From contig NZ_JAOEGB010000025.1 in the NCBI RefSeq assembly GCF_025420585.1, positions 1 through 64,000 on the forward strand: a stretch of 64,000 bases of DNA, in the 5' to 3' direction. A program made the translations under genes and the position numbers. Origin of the DNA: Planotetraspora sp. A-T 1434. GTDB taxonomy: Bacteria > Actinomycetota > Actinomycetes > Streptosporangiales > Streptosporangiaceae. This document shows, one piece after another, positions 53,526 to 59,768 of the stretch; within the stretch, counting starts at the first letter, position 1; every line of letters begins with the position of its first letter. The notes under the pieces were generated by a model. It saw only the letters and a list, made by a program, of their open reading frames with translations, was not told the origin of the DNA and searched no databases.

Positions 53526-54191
53526 ATGACGATCGATCTTGCCAACGGAGAAGCGCAGGAAGCGCGGCTCGCGGCTCTGGCGGTGCTCTCTCAGCAGACC
53601 CGGGAGCTGATGGACGCCGTAACGCTCTCCGACGTGGACGAGACCGAGATGGCGGCCGTGACCGCCGAGTTGGTAGCGCTGACGGAACGGCTCAGGGCCG
53701 TACGGCGCGACGCTCCGCGACCCCACGAGGTCGGCCCCGACGGCGCGTTCCGGCATCTGGGCAACGCCGTCACGGGCGCCTGCAACCCTCACGCGCTTCC
53801 CCTGGAGATCGAGCGGACTCCGGAGGGGGGATCGCGGGCCTCCGTGACGTTCCGTCCCATGCATGAGGGGCCGCCGTCCACCGTTCATGGCGGCGTCGTC
53901 GCGATGGTCCTCGACCACCTCCTCGGGGACGCCGTCGCCGCCTCCGGGAGGCCGGGCATGACGGGCACGCTGACCATCCGATACCGCCAGCGCGTGCCGT
54001 ACGGCGAGCCGGTCGTGGCATCGGCCATCGTCACGCGTGGCGAGGGCCGCAAGACCTGGGTCGAGGGCTCGATCGCGCTTCCCGACGGCACGCCGCTGGT
54101 CGAGGCGACGGGCCTGTTCATCACACCGGCGGTCTGGGCGGACGCCATCGCCGCACTTGACGAAGGACGGCTCGCCGATCCGGGCCGGTAG
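53526..54191 (+). CDS. PaaI family (hotdog-fold) thioesterase
   Basis: A 221-residue protein starts at the ATG at 53526; an ATG at 53460 would run through the palindrome. A helical N-terminal part precedes the hotdog domain with FRPMHEGPPSTVHGGVVAMV, LDHLLGDAV, GTLTIRYRQRVPYGEPVVAS and LPDGTPLVEATGLF. It hydrolyses acyl- or aryl-CoA esters. It lies in the acyl-CoA catabolic region and carries its own KstR-like site. Confidence 0.87.
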   Translation: MTIDLANGEAQEARLAALAVLSQQTRELMDAVTLSDVDETEMAAVTAELVALTERLRAVRRDAPRPHEVGPDGAFRHLGNAVTGACNPHALPLEIERTPEGGSRASVTFRPMHEGPPSTVHGGVVAMVLDHLLGDAVAASGRPGMTGTLTIRYRQRVPYGEPVVASAIVTRGEGRKTWVEGSIALPDGTPLVEATGLFITPAVWADAIAALDEGRLADPGR

Positions 54192-54255
54192 CCCCTACCT
54201 GCGGCTACTCCTCAACCGCCGCCGGTCGGCGGCGCCCGCCGTACGCCCGGAGTGA

Positions 54256-55005
54256 TCAGTAGCCGGCGCCGGTGAGGAGGCCGCCGTCGACGAGGACCTC
54301 GCTGCCCGTGCAGTACGAGGCGCGGTCGGAGGCCAGGAACGCCACGACGTGGGAGACCTCGACCGGCTTGGCGAATCGCTTCATCACCATGACCTTGAGG
54401 AACTGCTCGCCGTCCACCGCGGCCATCAACTCGGGGTCCGTCGCCATCGTGGTGTTGATCGCGCCCGGATGGACCGAGTTCACCCGGATCTTGAACCGGG
54501 CGAGCTCGCGGGCCGCCGCCTTGGTCACGCCCCGGACCCCGAACTTGGACGAGGCATAGGCCGCCATGCCCTCGGCCGCCATGAACCCCTCGATCGAGGA
54601 GATGTTCACGATCGAGCCGCGACCGGCCGCCTTCATCGGCTCGATCACCGACTTGACCCCCAGGAACGTGCCCTTGAGGTTGACGTCGATCACCCGCTCG
54701 AACTCCTCCAGCGTCATGTCGGCGATCCGGCGGTAGATGAGGATCCCGGCGTTGTTCACGAGCACGTCGAGCTTGCTGTACGTTTCGACGGCGGCGGCCA
54801 CGGCGCGCTCCCAGTCCGCCGGTCGCGTCACGTCGTGGTGCAGGTAGACGGCGCCGGTCTCCTCCGCCAAGTCCTTGCCCTCGTCGTCGAGCACGTCGCC
54901 GAAGACCACCCGCGCGCCCTCCTCCAGGAACAGCCGGACGTGGGACGCGCCCATGCCCCGGGCGCCACCCGTGATCAGCGCGACCTTGCCGTCAAGCATG
55001 CCCAT
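54256..55005 (-). CDS. Short-chain dehydrogenase resembling 3-alpha/20-beta-hydroxysteroid dehydrogenase
   Basis: A 249-residue SDR starts at 55005 with GGAGG five bases upstream. Motifs: TGGARGMGASHVRLFLEEGA (cofactor), VNNAGIL, NISSIEGFMAAEGMAAYASS with catalytic Ser and the Tyr-x3-Lys (YASSK), and VHPGAINT. GGARGMGASH and the SSIEG segment are those of FabG3-type hydroxysteroid dehydrogenases, consistent with a steroid or other polycyclic alcohol as substrate. Overlaps the upstream CoA ligase by 14 nt. Confidence 0.87.
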   Translation of the reverse strand: MGMLDGKVALITGGARGMGASHVRLFLEEGARVVFGDVLDDEGKDLAEETGAVYLHHDVTRPADWERAVAAAVETYSKLDVLVNNAGILIYRRIADMTLEEFERVIDVNLKGTFLGVKSVIEPMKAAGRGSIVNISSIEGFMAAEGMAAYASSKFGVRGVTKAAARELARFKIRVNSVHPGAINTTMATDPELMAAVDGEQFLKVMVMKRFAKPVEVSHVVAFLASDRASYCTGSEVLVDGGLLTGAGY

Positions 55006-57100
55006 GAGTGCCTCCACAGCGCTTTCCGGCCGCGACGGCGGTGGCCGCGGCTTCCATCGAACGGTAAACCGGGATGCCGGCCTTCGCCGCGATCGAGCGG
55101 ACCTCGTCCTCGACGCCCGGCGGGGCGCACTCGCCGTTCCTCGTCACCAGCGTGATCCTGATGGGCGAGATCGCCTCCTGCGCCTTGGCGAGGTGCCTCG
55201 CGTACTCGTACAGCGGTTCGGCCGCGCTGCCGTACGTGAAGAAGCTCTGCACGTTCACATGGGCCACCACATCGGGGTACGGCTGCCGCGAGACGATGGC
55301 GGAGACGGCCTGAGTGACGAGATCGGGACGGCCGCGTGGGCCGACGGGGATCTCCAGCGGGTTGGCCAGTGAGCTTCCGGCGCCGATCCCGATCGCGGTC
55401 AGAGCGTCGCGGGCGGCGCCGGGAAGGGCGCCCAGCGAGAGCCCGGCGCGGTCGAACACGTCCGCCGCCAGCACGCTCACCCCGCCGCTCGGCCCGATGA
55501 CCAGGACGTCTTCCCCGTTCCCGGCGCTCTCCAGCCGAGAGGCGTGGGCCTGGAAGAACGCCAGGGCGCCGATCAGGTCGTCCTGGCTGGTCACGAGCGA
55601 GGCGCCGGTCTGGGTGGCGAGGGCCTGCCAGACCCGCGCGTCGCTGACCATGCCGCCCGTGTGCGAGGCGGCGGCCCTGCGGCCCTGCGCGCTTCGCCCG
55701 CCCACCAGCATGACGACGGGCAGCCGGCCGCGGACGTCGAGGAGCGCCTGGAAGAGCGCACGCCCGTCGCGCGGGTCCTCGAGGTAGAGGCCGACGGCCC
55801 GGGTCTCCCGGTCGGTCGCGAGCCAACGAAGCAGCTCGGCGGGGGTGACGTCGGACGCGTTGCCCACTGTGGCCACGCGGCTGAACGCCAGGCCGCGCCG
55901 CTCCCCCACCTTGATCACTTCACCGGCCAGGCCGCCGCTCTGGGAGATCAGCGCGATGTGCCCGGAAGGCCCCTGGCCGCCGCCGACGAACGTCTGGCCG
56001 CCGCGCGGACTGTAGACGCCCATGCAGTTGGGCCCGAGCAGCCGGGTGCCGGGCGGCAGGGCGTCGACCAGGTCGGCCTCCAGTTCGGGGTGGCCCATCT
56101 CGCCGAAGCCGCCGCTCATCACCTGGACGTACGGCACGCCTGCGGCCTGCCGTACGACATCGGCGCAGCGGGCGGCGGGCACGGCGACGAGGGCGTAGTC
56201 GACCGCGGCCTCGGCCAGCGTGGGCACGCAGGGCACTCCGTCGATCTCCGCGGCCGACGGATGCACGGCGACCAGCGGAAGGCCGGTGGTCTTGTAGAAC
56301 TCCAGGAACATGTTCCCGAAGTTGGGCCGGCTGGTGGAGGCCCCCACGACTGCCACCGCCCGAGGCTCGAACAGCTTCGTGAAGTCCCGCCCCCCTCCGC
56401 CGTGATCATGCAGAGGTTCCCGTGCATGCCCTGTGAGCAGCGGATTCGTCGTTCGTGATCGTGCAGTGGGCAGATGTCGGGCATCGACGGCGATCACGCC
56501 GTTCTCGCCCGCGATGATCGGGTTGAGCTCGAACTCTCCGAGATCCAGGCTCTCCCACAGCCCGCCGGTGCCGCCGAGCCGTACGAGCAGCGTGACGAGG
56601 GCGTCCACGTCCACCGCCGGTCGTCCGCGGTAGCCGTACAGCAGGGGAGCGCCCCGCAACGACCCCAGCATCTCGCGCGCGTCGGCCTCGGAGATCGGGC
56701 AGAGCCGCAGCGCGGTGTCGTTCAGCGCTTCGGTCCAAACGCCGCCGAGCCCCACCACGATGACCGGGCCGAAGCCGGCGTCGTGCACCAGCCCGGCGAT
56801 CACCTCGAGTCCCGGAGCCGTCTGCTCCTCCACCAGGAAGCCCTCGGCCCGGGACCCCAGCCGTGCCGCCATCTCGCCCGCCGCCCGTGCCGCCTCGGCC
56901 GGGGATTCGAGACCGAGCCGTACGGCTCCCGCGTCCGACTTGTGCACCAGGTCGGGCCCATATGCCTTGACCACGAGGGGCGGCCGGAGCTCCCTGGCGA
57001 TCGCCGTCACGTCGTCGGCAAAGGTCGTGGCGGCGCCACGGGGGACCGCGATCCCGGCGTCGCGGAGCAGCGACTTGACCTGGTGTTCGGGGAGGTGCAC
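54992..57100 (-). CDS. Acetate--CoA ligase family (ADP-forming acyl-CoA synthetase) with in-frame repeat insert
   Basis: A 702-residue protein. The ATP-grasp domain is first (about 1-210: PPLVVKAYGPDLVHKSDAGA, VGLGGVWTEALND), then a CoA-binding domain from about 245 (LFEPRAVAVVGASTSRPNFG) and succinyl-CoA-ligase-like domains with LLGPNCMGVYSPRG, LISQSGGLAGEVIKV and the catalytic His in SHTGGM. It would activate a carboxylate with ATP and CoA. The linker at residues about 212-233 is encoded by two element cores (array d) and is not found in normal members. GTG start with AAGGGA 6 nt upstream. Confidence 0.87.
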   Translation of the reverse strand: MHLPEHQVKSLLRDAGIAVPRGAATTFADDVTAIARELRPPLVVKAYGPDLVHKSDAGAVRLGLESPAEAARAAGEMAARLGSRAEGFLVEEQTAPGLEVIAGLVHDAGFGPVIVVGLGGVWTEALNDTALRLCPISEADAREMLGSLRGAPLLYGYRGRPAVDVDALVTLLVRLGGTGGLWESLDLGEFELNPIIAGENGVIAVDARHLPTARSRTTNPLLTGHAREPLHDHGGGGRDFTKLFEPRAVAVVGASTSRPNFGNMFLEFYKTTGLPLVAVHPSAAEIDGVPCVPTLAEAAVDYALVAVPAARCADVVRQAAGVPYVQVMSGGFGEMGHPELEADLVDALPPGTRLLGPNCMGVYSPRGGQTFVGGGQGPSGHIALISQSGGLAGEVIKVGERRGLAFSRVATVGNASDVTPAELLRWLATDRETRAVGLYLEDPRDGRALFQALLDVRGRLPVVMLVGGRSAQGRRAAASHTGGMVSDARVWQALATQTGASLVTSQDDLIGALAFFQAHASRLESAGNGEDVLVIGPSGGVSVLAADVFDRAGLSLGALPGAARDALTAIGIGAGSSLANPLEIPVGPRGRPDLVTQAVSAIVSRQPYPDVVAHVNVQSFFTYGSAAEPLYEYARHLAKAQEAISPIRITLVTRNGECAPPGVEDEVRSIAAKAGIPVYRSMEAAATAVAAGKRCGGTHGHA
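56402..56466. repeat. GTGATCATGCA array d (2 cores) inside the CoA ligase gene
   Basis: Cores begin at 56402 (GTGATCATGCAGAGG) and 56455 (GTGATCGTGCAG, one change), again 53 bp apart. They and their spacer are translated on the minus strand as part of the inter-domain linker (TARSRTTNPLLTGHAREPLH) without a stop or frameshift. Confidence 0.75.
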
Positions 57101-57136
57101 CGGCTTCCCTTCTGCGAGGTCGAGCGGTCACCGGCC

Positions 57137-57252
57137 TGCATGATCACGAACCGGTTCACGGCTGGTCAGGCGGTGTGTGAGGGAGGGTGTGCATGATCAC
57201 GAACCGGTTTGCGGCTGGTCAGGGGCCTGCGGAGGAAGGTGTGCATGATCAC
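57137..57252. repeat. GTGATCATGCA array e (3 cores)
   Basis: Reverse cores TGCATGATCAC lie at 57137-57147, 57190-57200 and 57242-57252 (steps of 53 and 52). The spacers are related and each starts GAACCGGTTT or GAACCGGTTC. The last core supplies the TGA stop of the acyl-CoA ligase gene. The array sits between two operon genes. Confidence 0.85.
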
Positions 57253-58949
57253 GGCGAGGGGGGTGGGGGGAGGAGGGGGGCGTAGCGGTCGCGGATCTCG
57301 CGGCGGAGGAGCTTGCCGGGGCCGCCGGAGGCGTCCTGGAAGTGGGGCAACTCCTCGGTGACGACGATGTGGTCCGGGCGCTGCCGCTCGGGCAGCGACT
57401 CCGCCAGGGCGAGGGCCAGCTTGGCGGGGTCGACCGAATGTCCCGAACGGGAGACGACGGCCAGGATGACCCGCTGCTCCACCGCGTCCTCGCCTTCGAC
57501 GTGCGCCGGCACACCCACAGCGCCCGCCTCGGCCACGTCCTCGACGGCGGTCGCGGCCTCCTCGATGACCGAGGGTTGCGTCCATTGGCCGCCTTTGAGG
57601 ATCGAGTCCTCCCGGCGGCCGAGGACGTTCAGGACACCGTCTTCGGAGAGGGTGCCGAGATCGCCGCCGACGTACCAGTCGCCGCGCAGCACCTCGGCCG
57701 TCTTGTCCGGCAGCCTGTCGTAGCCGGCCATCCGGTGGGGCCCCGCGAGGTTGATCTCGCCGACCTGGCCGACGACCCGGTTGCCCGACGGGTCGGTGAT
57801 CCGTACGGCACAGCCGGTCCGGGCCCGGCCCGACGAGCCGAGCGGGGTCGAGCCGTCGTCCACCCGGCCGACGCAGGTGTACGGGGCCTCCGTCTGCCCG
57901 TAGTAGGAGTACACCCCCGCGTCGGGTAAGCGCTCCTTGATGCGGCCGAGCAGGGAGCCCGTCAGCGGCTCGCCGCCCAGCATGATCACCCGGAGGGGCG
58001 ACAGGTCGGCGGAGGCGTGGTCGTCGGAGCCCAGCAACGCGGCGTAGAACGACGGGATCTGCGAGACGTGGGAGACCCGCTCGCGCGGCACCACGCGGAG
58101 GAAGTTCGCCGGGCCCCAGTCCTGCTCCAGGACCAGGCGCATTCCCGCGTAGAGCGCGGGGCCGACGATCGCGGGGAAGCCGATGCCCCAGATGATCGCG
58201 CCGGTGCCGAACACCGAGTCGGGGGAACGCGGCACGTCGAGCCAGATCTGGGCGGTGGCCAGCGACGACGCGTGGGTGTGGATCACCGCCTTGGGCAGCC
58301 CCGTCGTGCCCGAGGTGTAGTAGAGCGCGAGCGGGTCGTCACCCGCGCCGCCCACCGGAGGCTCGGCGTCGCTCGACTCGGATTCGCTCAGATCGGCCAC
58401 GTCGATCCAGGTCGTCACGCCAGGAAGGCCGGGCCTGATCTGCCCGGCGACCTCTTCCACCGTGGCGTCGTAGAGGAAGGTGTCCGCCCCCGAGTGCTCC
58501 ACGACCGCGCGTAGCGTCTCGACCGGCCAGTAGGGATTGAGCGCTGCGGTCACCGCGCCCAGCTTCGCCTGCGCGAGGTAGACCTCCGCCACCTTCAGCG
58601 TCTCGTTCAGCAGCGCGGCGACCCGCTGCCCCGGCCGGACCCCCGCCGCTGCCAGGGCGTTCGCCCGCCTGTTGACGAGCCGGTTGAGCTCGTCGTAGGT
58701 GAAGCTCCGCTTGCCGCAGTAGGTCAGAGCGACCTTGTCCGGCGTCCGCAGGGCGTTCGCGGTCAGGACGGCGTACGCGTAGTTGCCATAGGGCGACGCC
58801 GCACTGGACGACACGGCGCTGGACGGCAGGAGGCTGGACGGCAGGAGGCTGGACGACACGGGGCTGGACGACACGGGGCTGGACGACACGGGGCTGGACG
58901 ATGCCGGGCTGGAGGATGCGGGGCTGGACGGCAGGGGGCTGGTCGACAC
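57249..58949 (-). CDS. AMP-dependent acyl-CoA synthetase with a Ser/Pro-rich N-terminal repeat
   Basis: A 566-residue adenylate-forming enzyme. The ATP motif is ALYYTSGTTGLPKAVIHTHA, followed by VYSYYGQTEAPYTCVGRVDD, the Asp in DWYVGGDLGTLSEDGVLNVL, GRREDSILKGGQW, and the C-terminal Lys in ASGGPGKLLRREIRDRYAPL. The first 50 residues are Ser/Pro/Ala/Val repeats from 15-bp DNA units (CTGGACGACACGGGG on the plus strand, 58850-58900). The GTG at 58949 with GGGAGG five bases upstream makes this tail part of the protein. It activates a carboxylic acid to acyl-CoA. It lies 13 bp after the VOC gene. Confidence 0.88.
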   Translation of the reverse strand: MSTSPLPSSPASSSPASSSPVSSSPVSSSPVSSSLLPSSLLPSSAVSSSAASPYGNYAYAVLTANALRTPDKVALTYCGKRSFTYDELNRLVNRRANALAAAGVRPGQRVAALLNETLKVAEVYLAQAKLGAVTAALNPYWPVETLRAVVEHSGADTFLYDATVEEVAGQIRPGLPGVTTWIDVADLSESESSDAEPPVGGAGDDPLALYYTSGTTGLPKAVIHTHASSLATAQIWLDVPRSPDSVFGTGAIIWGIGFPAIVGPALYAGMRLVLEQDWGPANFLRVVPRERVSHVSQIPSFYAALLGSDDHASADLSPLRVIMLGGEPLTGSLLGRIKERLPDAGVYSYYGQTEAPYTCVGRVDDGSTPLGSSGRARTGCAVRITDPSGNRVVGQVGEINLAGPHRMAGYDRLPDKTAEVLRGDWYVGGDLGTLSEDGVLNVLGRREDSILKGGQWTQPSVIEEAATAVEDVAEAGAVGVPAHVEGEDAVEQRVILAVVSRSGHSVDPAKLALALAESLPERQRPDHIVVTEELPHFQDASGGPGKLLRREIRDRYAPLLPPPPSP

Positions 58950-58962
58950 AGGGGCCTCCCGG

Positions 58963-59334
58963 CTAGAGGGACGAGTAGAGGATGAAGACGTTCCCCGAGG
59001 GGTCGCGCAGCACGGCCCGGACCTCGTGCGGCCCCGCCTCCGGCTCGCGCACCACGACCGCCCCCGTCTCGGTCAGGTCCCGTACGGCCGCCGCCACGTC
59101 GGCGACCTTGTACGACGGGGCGGTGGCCGTGCAGGACACCTGCTCCTCGGGGGCGACGAGCGCGACGGTGACGCCGCCGCCGTCGAGGGCCGCGAAGCGG
59201 TCGCCGTCCCGGAACTTCACGGGCAGCCCCAGGCCGTCCGAATAGAACGCGACGGCCTTGTCCAGGTCGTCCACCGGGATCAACACGTTGCCGACCTTCT
59301 GGACGTGCTTGCTGGTGTGCTGGCTGGCGGTCAT
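58963..59334 (-). CDS. VOC (glyoxalase/bleomycin-resistance) family protein
   Basis: A 123-residue single VOC domain starts at the ATG at 59334, which overlaps the stop of the OB-fold gene (ATGA). VGNVLIPVDDLDKAVAFYSD, GLGLPVKFRDGDRFAALDGG, and the closing LRDPSGNVFILYSSL carry the beta-alpha-beta-beta-beta pattern; Glu in EVRAVLRDP may be a metal ligand. The reaction is unknown; in CoA operons, VOC proteins can be epimerases or dioxygenases. Confidence 0.85.
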   Translation of the reverse strand: MTASQHTSKHVQKVGNVLIPVDDLDKAVAFYSDGLGLPVKFRDGDRFAALDGGGVTVALVAPEEQVSCTATAPSYKVADVAAAVRDLTETGAVVVREPEAGPHEVRAVLRDPSGNVFILYSSL

Positions 59335-59699
59335 TCGGGCCTCCACTTGGGCAGCGAGCAGTGTTCATCCCAGCTCACCCGGACGGGCATGCCGATGTGT
59401 ATTCCGTCGTGCGGACAGTCGACGATCTCGCCGAAGGCCCTGGCCCCCTCCGCCAGGTCGATCCAGCCCACGGCGTACGGCTCGCGCTCCGGAGCGACGA
59501 AGCTGCGATGGACGACCGTGAACGTGTGGACCACACCGACCCCGGAGACCGGCTCCCAGGTGAGCTCGGCACAACCGCAGTACGGGCATTCGAGCGCCGG
59601 GAGATGCACGCGGCGCGCGCATGCCGTACATGCCTGGATGACCAGCTCGCGGCGGCGGCAGGCATCCCAGTAGGGCGCGGTGAGAGGATCCGGGGCCAT
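59331..59699 (-). CDS. Zn-ribbon OB-fold (DUF35) protein
   Basis: A 122-residue protein has a rubredoxin-like zinc ribbon (CTACARRVHLPALECPYCG, four Cys) and then an OB-fold (GVVHTFTVVHRSF, YAVGWIDLAEGARAFGEIVD). DUF35 proteins usually partner with a lipid-transfer-protein thiolase or a MaoC hydratase in CoA-ester degradation, such as the last steps of steroid side-chain removal. No thiolase gene lies in the window. First gene of a five-gene minus-strand operon. Confidence 0.88.
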   Translation of the reverse strand: MAPDPLTAPYWDACRRRELVIQACTACARRVHLPALECPYCGCAELTWEPVSGVGVVHTFTVVHRSFVAPEREPYAVGWIDLAEGARAFGEIVDCPHDGIHIGMPVRVSWDEHCSLPKWRPE

Positions 59700-59708
59700 C
59701 GTTCGCCA

Positions 59709-59726
59709 AGCTAGCGCACGCTTGGT
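59709..59726. promoter_or_regulatory. Candidate KstR2-like operator, site 2
   Basis: On the minus strand ACCAAGC-GTGC-GCTAGCT; on the plus strand the wider CCAAGC/GCTTGG (59706-59711 and 59720-59725) pair also. It starts 10 bp upstream of the OB-fold gene and would control the OB-fold, VOC, acyl-CoA ligase, ADP-forming ligase and SDR genes. Confidence 0.6.
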
Positions 59727-59768
59727 TTGCTAACAAGGCCCTGCCCTGAGCCTGCCTATATTCCCTGG

